A program made the translations under genes and the position numbers. The notes beneath the pieces are model-generated. The model made no database searches. It was not told the DNA's origin and was given only the letters and a program-made list of their open reading frames with translations. Source: Paeniglutamicibacter gangotriensis Lz1y (GTDB lineage: Bacteria > Actinomycetota > Actinomycetes > Actinomycetales > Micrococcaceae). From it: DNA of 64,000 nt. Of this stretch, positions 1 to 8,673 are shown in pieces. How positions within the stretch are numbered: position 1 is the first letter of the stretch; each line of letters starts with the position of its first letter. The stretch lies in NCBI RefSeq assembly GCF_000348945.1, contig NZ_AOCK01000002.1, positions 1 to 64,000 on the forward strand, written 5' to 3'.

Positions 1-231
1 AGATCTTCTCCACGTTGACCAGGGACTTATAGGTCCGCACGGCCTCGGGCGCGTCCATGGCATCACTGGGGAGGTTGGTGCGGACGACATAGATCCCGTC
101 CAAGTCGGCCTCCCGTTTGATGGATTCGGTGTTGCGGGCGTAGGCGAATGTTTCGTCGGTGATGGTGAGGTTGAAGTGCTTGGCCATGTTGTAGGTACCG
201 ACGATTCTCCCGACTGCGCTCGTCAAGTTTT
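1..231 (-). pseudogene. IS1634-family transposase fragment
   Basis: The minus strand reads an open frame that includes MAKHFNLTITDETFAYAR, then DGIYVVRTNLP and AVRTYKSLVNVEK. This DGIYV.RT...AV..YKSL.VE pattern is typical of the C-terminal half of IS1634-type DDE transposases. The frame is open at the window edge, so the C-terminus lies outside. On its 5' side it stops at the end of the neighbouring IS3 element at 232, so the N-terminal part is missing and the gene is a remnant. Assignment to the family is by remembered motif similarity only. Confidence 0.65.
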
Positions 232-257
232 TGAGACAGTTTGATTGATTTTTCTTC

Positions 258-564
258 TTACGCCGCTATCGGCGTGGGCAGGTTCTGGTATTCGGCCAGG
301 GCCCTGGCCGGAGGCAATCCCTGGTTGTTACTGTGCGGCCGACGCCTGTTGTACCAAGACTCGATGTATTCCATGACCGCCGTCCGGGCGGACAGATGGT
401 TCGGAAAATTGTAGTGGTGATACATCTCCGTCTTGAGGTGGGAAAAGAAATTCTCGGCCACGGAATTGTCCCAACAAACACCGGTCAATCCCATCGACTG
501 GGTGACATTGTTCCCGGCGCACCACTTCTGGAAATCTCCGGAGGTGTATTGCGCGCCACGATCG
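258..564 (-). pseudogene. IS3 transposase orfB, C-terminal part (disconnected)
   Basis: Read from 564 down, the minus strand continues the interrupted orfB: DRGAQYTSGDFQKWC, then GVCWDNSVAENFFSHLKTE, then YNRRRPHSNNQGLPPA. The Glu in NSVAENFF is the third catalytic DDE residue of IS3 transposases, and WYN.RRPHS is their usual C-terminal signature. The frame ends at 258. This piece lacks its own start and is separated by about 3.4 kb from the N-terminal part at 4012-4602, so the transposase cannot be made as one chain. Confidence 0.85.
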
Positions 565-566
565 GA

Positions 567-588
567 ATTAAGCCGAATTCGGCTTAAT
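567..588. repeat. 22-bp perfect palindrome at the left RIT end
   Basis: A perfect inverted repeat centred on GAATTC, with arms ATTAAGCCGAA and TTCGGCTTAAT. It lies between the IS3 target sequence and the left terminal repeat, and has no counterpart at the right end. Its arms resemble the TTAAGCCGAG core of the terminal repeats, so it may be a partial extra end or a recombinase binding site. Confidence 0.7.
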
Positions 589-620
589 AGCGATTATGCC
601 GAGGAAACCGTTAAGCCGAG
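587..620. repeat. Left terminal inverted repeat of the RIT element
   Basis: 34 bp matching the inverse of 3986-4019 at 32 positions. Shared blocks are ATAGCGATTATGCCGAG and TTAAGCCGAG, separated by a 7-bp stretch with both differences. A second inverted copy of the TTAAGCCGAG block follows near 675-685, so this end can form a long stem of about 80 nt. Confidence 0.8.
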
Positions 621-726
621 TTTGGCGAGTTGTTCCTTGTGATCCCGGGGCTGGTCGCCTATTCCTCGGCTTAACGTTCCGGCCTAATCTGAGGTGTATC
701 CATGCTCCTAACGGAAGGACAAGGCA

Positions 727-1929
727 ATGGATACGACAGTTACGGCCATCGGAGATGTCGTTGTGGCAGCGTTGGAAGACGCTGGCTACATGCGCTCCAC
801 GATCGGCCAATATCGCAAGTCCATCAAGTGGCTCGGCGTCCTGGCCGAGGACCAATACGGCCAATACACACTCACCTTGGGCAAGAAGTTAGCCTCCATG
901 ACCATCAGCCCCCGGAGTGGCAAATACAGTGCCCAGCGTCATTTCGATTATGGCCGGCTGGTGTGTTTGTTCGACTCGTACATACTCACCGGCACCGTGG
1001 ATCTGTCCATGCGGCCCCGTGCATTTCAGAAGGAAAAGCCCAACAGTCCGGAATTTTCAGGGCTGCTGGATTCATGGTCTCAAGACTTGGAGCAAAGGGG
1101 CCTGGCACCTGCCACGCAAACCTGTTTTGGCGGGTTGGCTTGCGAGTACTTGCTGTTTCTAGAATCTGACGGAGTCTCCTCATGGGATGCGGCCGACGGG
1201 GCCAGCGTCCTGGGATTCCTTGAATCCCTGCGTGACCGGTGGGCTGCAACGAGCATGTGGTCGGCAGTTTCAAGCTTCCGCCCATTCCTGAAATTCACGC
1301 AGCGAACCGATCTGCTCGATGCGCTGGCATTGGCCCGCACCAAACGACACCATGGCATCATTCCCATGATCGATTCCGAAGTAGAACGGCAAGTTGTTGA
1401 CGCTTGCCAACACGGTTCAGTCTCGGCCCGGGATGCAGCGATTACCCTGCTCTGCCTGAGCACTGGCCTGCGCGCATGCGATATCCATAGCCTGCAGTTG
1501 ACGGATATTCATTGGCGGGAGGGCACGATTGGGCTGGTGCAGCAAAAGACGGGCAACCCGTTAACGCTGCCGCTACTACCTTTGGTCCTCACCAAGCTTG
1601 CGCAATACGTGCTCGAGGATCGGCCCGATTCCGATGCCCATGAAGTGTTTTTGAGGCTGAAGGCCCCACACGTTGCCTTGAGTGATCATGCGTCGATCTA
1701 CGTGATCGTCAACAAGGTATTCCACTCTTCGGGAATGGAAGATGTGAGGGTTGGAACGAGGTCCCTTCGCTACAACGCGGCGTCCAAATTGTTGCAGGCG
1801 GGAACCGCATTGCCCACGATTTCAGCGATCTTGGGCCATGCCCACAGCGACTCGACCAATGTGTATTTGAGCGTGGACACCGAACGGCTACGCTCCTGCA
1901 TTCTTCCTTTGCCGGGAGCTAGATTGTGA
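727..1929 (+). CDS. Tyrosine recombinase, first gene of the RIT trio
   Basis: A 400-residue tyrosine site-specific recombinase (phage-integrase family). The N-terminal half is a SAM-like core-binding domain. The C-terminal catalytic domain has the first Arg in STGLRACDIHSL (about residue 250), a second-Arg box RSLRYNAAS in place of the common HxLR, then LGHAHSDSTNVYL with the active-site Tyr. The start has a good GGAAGG ribosome site 8-10 bases upstream. Its stop overlaps the start of the next recombinase, so the three are translated together. By analogy with RIT elements, the trio probably acts jointly in transposition. The codons are intact. Confidence 0.9.
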   Translation: MDTTVTAIGDVVVAALEDAGYMRSTIGQYRKSIKWLGVLAEDQYGQYTLTLGKKLASMTISPRSGKYSAQRHFDYGRLVCLFDSYILTGTVDLSMRPRAFQKEKPNSPEFSGLLDSWSQDLEQRGLAPATQTCFGGLACEYLLFLESDGVSSWDAADGASVLGFLESLRDRWAATSMWSAVSSFRPFLKFTQRTDLLDALALARTKRHHGIIPMIDSEVERQVVDACQHGSVSARDAAITLLCLSTGLRACDIHSLQLTDIHWREGTIGLVQQKTGNPLTLPLLPLVLTKLAQYVLEDRPDSDAHEVFLRLKAPHVALSDHASIYVIVNKVFHSSGMEDVRVGTRSLRYNAASKLLQAGTALPTISAILGHAHSDSTNVYLSVDTERLRSCILPLPGARL

Positions 1930-2888
1930 TGGGCAGGTTTGAATTCACCAGTGTGTTCTCCCCGGAACTACGGCTGTTTCTTGCGTTCAAGGAAAGCATG
2001 GGTTGCAACGGCGCATCACGCATCTACTACCTGAGAAGTTTTGATGCATACTGCACGGAACATAACGTGCGCTCTTTTGACCGGGAAGCCATCGAAAGTT
2101 GGGTGCGCTTCAAGAAGTCATCCCAACCAGGGTCCAGCCCGTCGTGGATGTCATACATCAGGGATCTCGGCCGTTGGATGCGCACCCACGAAAACCCCGA
2201 CGCGTATGTGCTTGCCGAATCCTGGAAAAGCGAGTTTTACCGCCCTCATCCCTATTTGTTGAGTCGCAAGGAAATCGATGCTTTCTTCGGATCCGCTGCG
2301 GATCTTCAGATCGCTTCTCCGTGGCGGTGGCAGTCCGTAGCGTTCTTTGGGCTGATGCAGTCGTGCGGGCTACGGACCTGCGAAGCCCGAAGGCTTCAGC
2401 TCCAAGATGTCGACCTCACCGCAGGGTTCATCGACGTCTTATGGTCCAAGGGCAACCGGAGCCGGCGATTGCCACTGAATGATCAGCTCATCGATGTCCT
2501 TGCCGATTGCGACAGGATATCCCGGCAGCAATTCGGGCAACACCGTTCCGCTTTCTTTGTCTCCTTGACCGCAGCGCCGGTAGATCCGGCCACAACCGGT
2601 GTCATGTTCAACAGGATCTGGAACCAGGCAGGCTTGCCGTTACCCCTCGGTGGGAAGCAACCTCATCCATACTCTTTTCGACATCACTTTGCCTACGCGA
2701 ACATCGAACGGTGGATGGCCGAGGGCCGGGATATCAACGCGATGATGCCCTACCTTTCCCGCTATATGGGGCATGCAACGCTGGACAGCACGTTTTACTA
2801 CATTCACACATCACCGGACTTCATGGATGGGTACGCAACACTCGTGAAGGAAGGCCAAGGAATGATTCCCGAGGTGGGATTCGCATGA
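1926..2888 (+). CDS. Tyrosine recombinase, second gene of the RIT trio
   Basis: A 320-residue tyrosine recombinase. Catalytic signatures are SCGLRTCEARRLQL (first Arg), PYSFRHHFAYANI (the H-x-x-R-like box is SFRHHFA) and the C-terminal LSRYMGHATLDSTFYYIH with the nucleophilic Tyr. GTG at 1926 and ATG at 1929 are both possible starts. It overlaps the first recombinase by 4 bases and the third by 4 bases, the usual translational coupling in RIT elements. It is complete and shows no defects. Confidence 0.9.
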   Translation: MMGRFEFTSVFSPELRLFLAFKESMGCNGASRIYYLRSFDAYCTEHNVRSFDREAIESWVRFKKSSQPGSSPSWMSYIRDLGRWMRTHENPDAYVLAESWKSEFYRPHPYLLSRKEIDAFFGSAADLQIASPWRWQSVAFFGLMQSCGLRTCEARRLQLQDVDLTAGFIDVLWSKGNRSRRLPLNDQLIDVLADCDRISRQQFGQHRSAFFVSLTAAPVDPATTGVMFNRIWNQAGLPLPLGGKQPHPYSFRHHFAYANIERWMAEGRDINAMMPYLSRYMGHATLDSTFYYIHTSPDFMDGYATLVKEGQGMIPEVGFA

Positions 2889-3923
2889 AACGCACGCCGC
2901 AAGAACCAACATCCAACTTCTGGGGCTACGCCCGGAACTACCTTCATGACTATCTGCCCAACGTGAGGGCCATGGCGCCACGCAGCATCGAGTCCTACCG
3001 CATCAGCCTGGAAAACTACGTCAACTACCTGGTCACTGAGCAACATGTTCACCGCCAAGACATCAGCTTCGATCACTTCGAGCGGCAATTCTTGAAATCA
3101 TGGCTGGCCTGGATGCAACAGGCCAAGAAATACCAGCCCGCCACCATCGGATTGCGCCTGAGCGCGGTCAAAGCCTTCCTACGGTTCGCCTCCGCTGAAG
3201 ACCTGACAATGGTCGCGGTTTATCAAGCAGCCAAAAACATCAAGGCCCCGGCCCAACCGCGCAAACCCATCGAATACCTGCAGGAGAACGAGACAACAGC
3301 AGTTCTCGCTGCTTTCGACGGCAAGGACTTGAAGTCACGCAGGAACCGCATGCTGCTGATCCTGCTCTACGACAGCGGCGCTCGCGTCGGTGAGATCCCG
3401 AGGCTCACCCTTGATGATCTGAAGCTGGAAAAGCCAGCCCATCTGACCTTGACCGGTAAAGGAGCCAAGAGCCGTACCGTGCCCTTGAGAGAAAACGGTT
3501 GAGCATCTCATGGTCTATCTGGATGAGTTCCATGCGCGAAGCGCAGCTCATCGCGCAAATTTCCCCTTGTTCTATAGCTGGCACCGTGGACAAGCGATTG
3601 CTCTTTCCAGCGATACGGTTGCCGCAGTGCTCAAGAAAGCCGGAACGCTTGGCCGTCAACACTGTCCCTCAATTCCAGGGAACCTTCACTGCCACATGTT
3701 GCGGAAGACCAAGGCCATGGACCTCTACAAGCAAGGTATCCCGTTGCCGCTCATCATGCAGCTGCTCGGGCACGAAAGCATGAGCACCACCTCAGCGTTC
3801 TATGCCTTTGCGACCCTCGACATGATGCGAGCAGCCATGATTGCCGCCACGCCGGCAATCAGCGAGGCAAACACCGAGCTGTTCAGCGAAGACAAGCTTC
3901 GACTGCTCTATTCGCTGAAATAG
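2885..3923 (+). pseudogene. Third RIT recombinase, broken by a frameshift
   Basis: The first frame runs from ATG 2885 (MKRTPQEPTSNFWGY) through the first-Arg box YDSGARVGEIPRL and ends at a TGA at 3500-3502. The rest of the protein is in another frame: [15 protein letters not shown], then [17 protein letters not shown] (H-x-x-R box), then [17 protein letters not shown] with the catalytic Tyr. Joined, the product would be about 346 residues, normal for this position. Two bases appear missing (or one extra) near 3490. No slippery heptamer with a clear stimulatory structure was seen, so mutation is more likely than programmed frameshifting. Confidence 0.8.
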
Positions 3924-3985
3924 CAAAAGCGTTAAGCCGCGGAATGGGTTGGAAACCCCTGAGCCATAAGGGGTGACTTCCCAAG

Positions 3986-4019
3986 CTCGGCTTAACGTTT
4001 TTCTCGGCATAATCGCTAT
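3986..4019. repeat. Right terminal inverted repeat of the RIT element
   Basis: Inverse of 587-620 with two mismatches. Its outer eight bases are also the IS3 target codons for His-Ser-Asp, so the repeat and the target overlap. The opposite-orientation partner GCGTTAAGCCG lies at about 3929-3939, giving the same paired arrangement as at the left end. Confidence 0.8.
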
Positions 4020-4602
4020 GGAAAATTACGCCGTCGGCGGCCAGCCTCCCATGCGTCCGGGCCATGGCCATCGCGTCAATGATCAACGGCGTACGCATGT
4101 TCGAGGACATGGACCAACCGACGACCATGCGCGTGGCCAAATCGATCACCGTGGCCAGATACAGCCACCCTGAGCCCGTCTTGAGGTACGTAATATCGCC
4201 CACCATCCGGGTCCCGGGAACCACGGCGGTGAAATCGCGTTTCCCGTGTTCGTCGAGCATGTGGTTCCTGATGTGTTCGGTCCGCGCCTCGGGGTCATTG
4301 ACCGTGGTCGTCTTCCAGGCCCGCATCCGCCGGGATCTGAGCCCGCACTCGTTCATGATGGACCCCACGGTCCCCGCCGCGACCTTGATGCCCTGGTTGT
4401 TGAGGATCTTGGTCAGCTGGTCACGCCCGGCCATCTGCTCGCTGTTCTCGAACTCCCGCTGGACGGCCACACTGAGTTCCGCGTGCCGGGACGCGGTCGG
4501 CGTCAACCCGGCCGGCTGCGCCCACCGGTAAAACGAGGCCCGGGAAACCCCGAGCCGCTGGCACATCCACGCGATCGGAAAATTGGCCTTCTGTTGCCAC
4601 AT
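4012..4602 (-). pseudogene. IS3 transposase orfB, N-terminal part
   Basis: It starts at 4602 with MWQQKANFPIAWMCQRLGVS and reads through GDITYLKTGSGWLYLATVID (first catalytic Asp in GDITY) to GVIFHSD (second Asp), where the RIT element begins. After this point the frame runs into RIT sequence and stops at 3883. The last third of the protein, with the catalytic Glu, lies at 258-564 beyond the insert. In the intact IS, orfB would be made as an OrfAB fusion with the upstream orfA. Confidence 0.88.
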
Positions 4603-4619
4603 AAAAGCGAAGTAATCCG

Positions 4620-4910
4620 CTACAGATGCTTCGCGGCAAAGAAGGCGCTGGCTTTTCCCAAGAATTCATTTTCCTTCTTCAACGCTGCGTTCTCGGCCTG
4701 CAGGGCCCTGTATTTGGCCCACTCCACTGGGCCCGGCTCATCTGCCCCGGCGCCCGGATGCTCAGTCTTCCAAGCCCTCACCCAATTACCAAGGGTTCCA
4801 TCCTTGATACCCAACTCCGCGGAAACATCTGCCAGGGAACGACCCGAGGAAATAACCAGTTCAACGGCACCGGCCTTGAACTCTTCACTGAAACTACGAC
4901 GATCTGACAT
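4620..4910 (-). CDS. IS3-family transposase OrfA
   Basis: A 96-residue protein with the usual OrfA plan: a helix-turn-helix region (FSEEFKAGAVELVISSGRS, then LADVSAELGI and GNWVRAWK) followed by a leucine-zipper-like stretch (YRALQAENAALKKENEFLG) for dimerisation. It is intact and sits upstream of orfB in the same orientation, offset by one frame, as expected for OrfA/OrfAB production by frameshifting. It cannot support transposition alone because orfB is split. Confidence 0.9.
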   Translation of the reverse strand: MSDRRSFSEEFKAGAVELVISSGRSLADVSAELGIKDGTLGNWVRAWKTEHPGAGADEPGPVEWAKYRALQAENAALKKENEFLGKASAFFAAKHL

Positions 4911-4939
4911 GAAGCAAATTCTCCTAGACCCTGTCTCAG

Positions 4940-5527
4940 ATCACCATACGGGCGCACTACACCAGCAATGTTGCCACATCACTGGTAGTCGGAGGACCGA
5001 ACATCACCGAGGGCGCGTCAAGGCCCATGCGGTTCGACACTACGCCGACCATGCTGGCGATCGCGGGGGTCAATAGGAACTTCCTCGACATTCCAGTGCC
5101 GGGAACCGGATACCTGCAATTGGATGCGGCAATCATGCTCAAGCTGCCAACATCATCCACGCCGCTATACGCCGACATCCAGGGCCAGTTTGCCATTGGA
5201 CCCCGCCCCTCGGCCGGCGGTTCAGTCCCCGTCCATGGCCAATCGACGTTTGCCCAGCAAATCTCGAAGCACTCCACGGACGTTGGGTGCCGGGTGACCC
5301 TCAACCTGTCCGGCTGGTATTTCGTAGATGCACCGAAGCCTGTCAGGGTGCAAGTGCAAGTGCAATTGGCGAAGCGTGCGGGAACCTCAGCTAGGGGTCC
5401 AAGCCCAGCGGCTACACATGGCGGCTATCTGGCACCCAACCTCAGGTGTTGCCACCCGCCCGCTGGTTACGACCACCCTCTAACCAACATGTCTGCATGG
5501 GCCTCAGCAAATGGCGTGATGCCATGA
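4940..5527 (+). pseudogene. Truncated unknown gene, 3' part
   Basis: An open frame runs from the right end of the IS3 element to a TGA at 5527. It contains ITIRAHYTSNVATSLVVGG, then MLAIAGVNRNFLDIPVPGTG and LKLPTSSTPLYADIQGQF. There is no start near the IS boundary, so the 5' part was probably removed by the insertion. The stretch before about residue 120 reads like a beta-rich secreted or structural protein. The tail (VRVQVQVQLAKRAG onward) looks like low-quality coding. No family is recognised, and an ATG at 5027 could serve as a fortuitous start. Confidence 0.35.
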
Positions 5528-5580
5528 GTGCCGTAGTCACGCAATGACCACGGCGGATGGGGTGGCCATATACTAAGACG

Positions 5581-6963
5581 GTGACTGCCAACAAGCCGCT
5601 ACTGACGCTGATCATTGTAATCGCAGTGATTACTCCGATTGCCGTGGCCAATCCCTCCGCCACGATGATGGTGTTTCTCGGCATCGCCGGCATCGCCCTG
5701 CTGTATTTCTTAGGCGACTGGTGGCGGCGCGTCTGGGTGATGACGCTCATCGCGCTTATGGCTGGCGTGTCCCACATCGAGGCCATTGCTTCATACGGCA
5801 GCCTGGCTAAGATTGCTGCCCTCGGCGTTTTGGCGGTGACCACGTGGCTGACCACACGGCGGATAAGGCCCGTCAAACCGAAAAGTATCCATAAGGCCAT
5901 ACTCCGGGCGTTGGCATTTACCGCCGTGTTTGCGGCTGTGTCTACGGTCTGGTCCGAAAGCAAAATGGAAACCGCTATGCAGGCTGTCACCTTCGCGGTC
6001 TTTGTCTACATCATGAATCGGCTCAGTCGCAGACGGTGGCGATTTGCCGGAAAGCTCGGGCACGATATTGGAGCGACCTACGGTGTAGGGCTCTTGTTCG
6101 TCGTTATCGGACTAGCTATGGCAGCGACGAATTCCGGGGACGCGATCCTCTGGTACAACGGACGTCATCAGGGTTTCTTCAACAACCCGAACCAGCTCGC
6201 CATGATCGCTGCACTCACTTTCACTCTGGGTATCGGATACGCCGCTTACCGAAAGTCCTGGATTGTGTGGCTGACTCTCGCGGCGCCGCTGGCCGCCATC
6301 GCGTTCTCGGGGTCGCGGACCTCCCTGGTGGCCGCCGGCATTGCGGTTTTGTGGATCATCGTTCGCGGCAGCTTCCATCGAATCCTTTGGGCTTCCATAC
6401 TTGGGACGGCGTCAATCTTGATCGCACTGCTGATGAGCGCGGATCCGTTCAGCGCCACGGTTGAAAGATTTTCTGAGAATGAGGGAGGTGATGTTCTCAA
6501 CCAGAGGACGGACATTTGGGATCACGTTTTCGTGACCCTCGAAACTCATGGCATGGGTATTGGCTGGGCAGCGACGCCCACGTTCTTGGAAGCGGAATCC
6601 TCTGTGGGGCTGAACCCAACTGTTCTGAACTCTGCCCACAACTCCTACGTTCAAATGTTGTTCGAGCTCGGATGGCTGGCCGTGCCGCTTGCGCTGTTCT
6701 TCGTTGGGCTTCTGATCGCAGTTGCGTTCAGAACGCCCGTGCGAGGGCTGGATGTTGGCTTGACTGCAACCGCTGTCGTCGGATCTCTTATCCATTTGAG
6801 CGAGTCGGCGATCTTCGGGTTTGGGCAGCCCTACCCGTACATGTTCTGGATAGCGGTCGTTGGGGCTGTCGCCCCATTGGTCCGGCCACCAGGCGAGCTG
6901 GTCACGAAAACTGTCATAGAGCCACCGAAGCTCACTTCGCGGCTACGAGCAGAAGCCGAATAG
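5581..6963 (+). CDS. O-antigen ligase / polysaccharide polymerase (Wzy_C family)
   Basis: A multi-spanning membrane protein of about 460 residues with roughly ten hydrophobic segments and a Wzy_C-type central region (GRHQGFFNNPNQLAMIAAL, then SRTSLVAAGIAVLWI). The periplasmic-type loop includes GMGIGWAATPTF and SAHNSYVQMLFELGWL, a hallmark of O-antigen ligase/polymerase proteins. It probably polymerises or ligates lipid-linked repeat units outside the membrane. The start is taken at GTG 5581, where the hydrophobic N-terminus begins; ATG 5557 is possible. It stands alone, but could supply the polymerase missing from the capsule operon at 22-34 kb. Linking it to that operon is inference. Confidence 0.8.
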   Translation: MTANKPLLTLIIVIAVITPIAVANPSATMMVFLGIAGIALLYFLGDWWRRVWVMTLIALMAGVSHIEAIASYGSLAKIAALGVLAVTTWLTTRRIRPVKPKSIHKAILRALAFTAVFAAVSTVWSESKMETAMQAVTFAVFVYIMNRLSRRRWRFAGKLGHDIGATYGVGLLFVVIGLAMAATNSGDAILWYNGRHQGFFNNPNQLAMIAALTFTLGIGYAAYRKSWIVWLTLAAPLAAIAFSGSRTSLVAAGIAVLWIIVRGSFHRILWASILGTASILIALLMSADPFSATVERFSENEGGDVLNQRTDIWDHVFVTLETHGMGIGWAATPTFLEAESSVGLNPTVLNSAHNSYVQMLFELGWLAVPLALFFVGLLIAVAFRTPVRGLDVGLTATAVVGSLIHLSESAIFGFGQPYPYMFWIAVVGAVAPLVRPPGELVTKTVIEPPKLTSRLRAEAE

Positions 6964-6973
6964 TGGTCAATGT

Positions 6974-7003
6974 GAAGGCCCTCGCCGATTGGCGGGGGCC
7001 TTC
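6974..7003 (+). terminator. Stem-loop downstream of the Wzy-like gene
   Basis: GAAGGCCCTCGCC pairs with GGCGGGGGCCTTC around a GATT loop, with one G-T pair, ten bases after the stop codon. There is no clear T-run, so termination is probable but may be weak. Confidence 0.55.
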
Positions 7004-7234
7004 ATCGTACCCAGCCAACCCACCTATCTGCCGGATAAGTTTGGCGGGGAAATCGTTGGGGAAGGAATCGGGAACGGAAAATACTCTGCGGCTAGCGGAC
7101 GTGCAGCAGTCATCCGCTGGGCAGGCCCGGCAGGCAAGCCCGTGTTCAAGCCCGCTGACTCCAGGCACCTGTCATTCCACAGCCTGGGCAGGCGCGGACG
7201 GCGTCGTGCCGCACCCACCCTCCTGACCACCAAT

Positions 7235-7271
7235 GGCGGGCAAGTCCTCAGACAAACAGGGCTTGCCCGCC
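7235..7271. terminator. Stem-loop between convergent genes
   Basis: GGCGGGCAAG (7235-7244) pairs perfectly with CTTGCCCGCC (7262-7271). It lies between the convergent Wzy-like and ATP-grasp genes and could end transcription from either side. The rest of 6964-7311 shows no coding sequence. Confidence 0.5.
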
Positions 7272-7311
7272 AGCCTTGGTGAGGGCCGGCTCCGCTAGTT
7301 AGCCTCTCGGT

Positions 7312-8175
7312 TCAGACCTTAGAGCTCAGTGGCAGCGTCCAAAAAGATCCAAGCCACTTGTCGAACTCGTCGTCGCTATACCGACCCATCCCGCCCGTTG
7401 GGTAGGGGGGGATCTCCCCGAAATAGATCCCATCCGGGACGTCATAGAGATCAACCCGGATGAAGTCATACCCTGCCCCGATTTCGGTGGCAATTCGAAG
7501 CATCTCTTCGAGACGGTCTGGTCGGGGGGCTGGCGGCGCAAGTTGCGCCAGCCCCTGCGTCACCTCCAGTGGCTCCCATTCGGGCGTGTAGAACCTGCGC
7601 CGAACACCATCAAATCGGGGGGTGTCAGTTTGGACTAGGCGGACGGTTCCGTCGAATACGAAGAATCGAAGGTCGTTGGGTGAATCCCCGTTCGGTGTGG
7701 GGATCCTCCTCTCCAGAAAGTAGCCTGGTTCGGATTGGCCGTAGGCCCACTCTCCCTGAACTTTATACTGATCCATTTGCTTCCACTGCGAAACCGACTC
7801 AACACTGACATTGGACGAGCGCAGGGGGCCTGACCCAAAGGCTAGGTAGCCCGAACCCTCGCGGGGCTTCAACACCCATTCGCAGCCCCAGTCAACGTCG
7901 AGAATGTCGGCGATCCCCTCGCCTTGCCAGATCGTTTCGGGGACCTTCGCCGAGCTGGCACTCGTTGCGTGCGCTTTCATCGCAAGCTTGTCACCGCCGA
8001 TAGCGATGATCTGCCTTCGGTCATGCAGAACGCGCCACTGGATCTTGTCGAGGAAAGTTACCGGGTGCTTCGCGATTGGGCGGCGAAAATAGCGAAAGTA
8101 CAGCAATTCGCGTCGCAGCCGAAGAGGCAACCTGGAGACGACGATGCTGCCAGCCTTCTTCACATGCCGGTTCAT
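7312..8175 (-). CDS. TupA-like ATP-grasp protein
   Basis: 287 residues, similar to the TupA-like ATP-grasp family found in teichuronopeptide and capsule loci. Visible features are FLDKIQWRVLHDR near the N-terminus, an ATP-binding segment WVLKPREGSGYLAFGSG at about residues 105-120, and the metal-binding end FIRVDLYDVPDGIYFGEIPP with Asp and Glu. Such proteins probably ligate amino acids or modify sugars on surface polymers using ATP. It converges on the Wzy-like gene and has no operon partner. The substrate cannot be read from sequence. Confidence 0.75.
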   Translation of the reverse strand: MNRHVKKAGSIVVSRLPLRLRRELLYFRYFRRPIAKHPVTFLDKIQWRVLHDRRQIIAIGGDKLAMKAHATSASSAKVPETIWQGEGIADILDVDWGCEWVLKPREGSGYLAFGSGPLRSSNVSVESVSQWKQMDQYKVQGEWAYGQSEPGYFLERRIPTPNGDSPNDLRFFVFDGTVRLVQTDTPRFDGVRRRFYTPEWEPLEVTQGLAQLAPPAPRPDRLEEMLRIATEIGAGYDFIRVDLYDVPDGIYFGEIPPYPTGGMGRYSDDEFDKWLGSFWTLPLSSKV

Positions 8176-8673
8176 CGGGGCTCCACCCCAAGTAGTTGGG
8201 CCTCAACCAAGGAGGCTTCTCCAGCTTCCACTCGTAGATGAGAATGGCCCTGCCAGCGGTCAGAATGATCAAGCCAGGTGGCCAAGCGGCCCACGGCTCT
8301 TTGAATGGACGCGAGAATCCGCATGCGAGTAGTCATGGAATAACCCTACCAAGGTAACGATCTGCCTAGATTGTGCATTCAACGAGTACATGTGGATAGG
8401 CCAATGCTGGGCCGAAGTGCCCTCGATGAAGCGAGAGTGAATCGACGTCGTCAAGTTTTGAGATCGTGTCGAAGTGTTCGGGATGCCGTGCCGCACCAGC
8501 TATCGCGCGGCCTCACGTCCCACCCGACATCGAAACGGGCCGATACATAAGTTGGAGCATTGGCGCCAGTCGAGGACGGCAGGTGAGATGATTTCCGTTG
8601 GAAAGCTATGAGCGAATATTTGCCACGTCGTGCGCGGCCCAACCCGGTAGAGGTTGAACGGGGGAATAGGGCG
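8176..8673. other. Non-coding gap
   Basis: About 500 bases between the ATP-grasp gene and nnrD/E. Short open frames here have no recognisable motif, ribosome site or codon bias. It should hold the promoter of the ATP-grasp gene. Nothing else is supported. Confidence 0.5.

Larger units (their letters stand above)
565..4011 (+). mobile_element. RIT (recombinase in trio) element inserted in IS3 orfB
   Basis: Three consecutive, overlapping tyrosine recombinase genes (727-3923) are bounded by long near-identical inverted repeats at 587-620 and 3986-4019. This is the defining layout of RIT elements. ATCG occurs at both junctions (561-564 and 4012-4015), consistent with a short core duplication. 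Removing 565-4011 plus one ATCG rejoins the orfB codons for HSD and RGAQYTS, so the exact target can be read. The third recombinase is frameshifted, so the copy may be immobile. Confidence 0.85.
232..4938 (-). mobile_element. IS3-family insertion sequence, split by a nested RIT element
   Basis: The ends are TGAGACAG at 232-239 and its inverse CTGTCTCA at 4931-4938. Without the nested insert at 565-4011 the element is about 1.26 kb, the usual IS3 size. It carries orfA (4620-4910) and an orfB interrupted after its HSD motif. No direct repeat is evident in the bases just outside the two ends. The left flank is an IS1634 remnant and the right flank an unrelated truncated gene, which suggests that deletion or recombination followed insertion. 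Confidence 0.85.
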
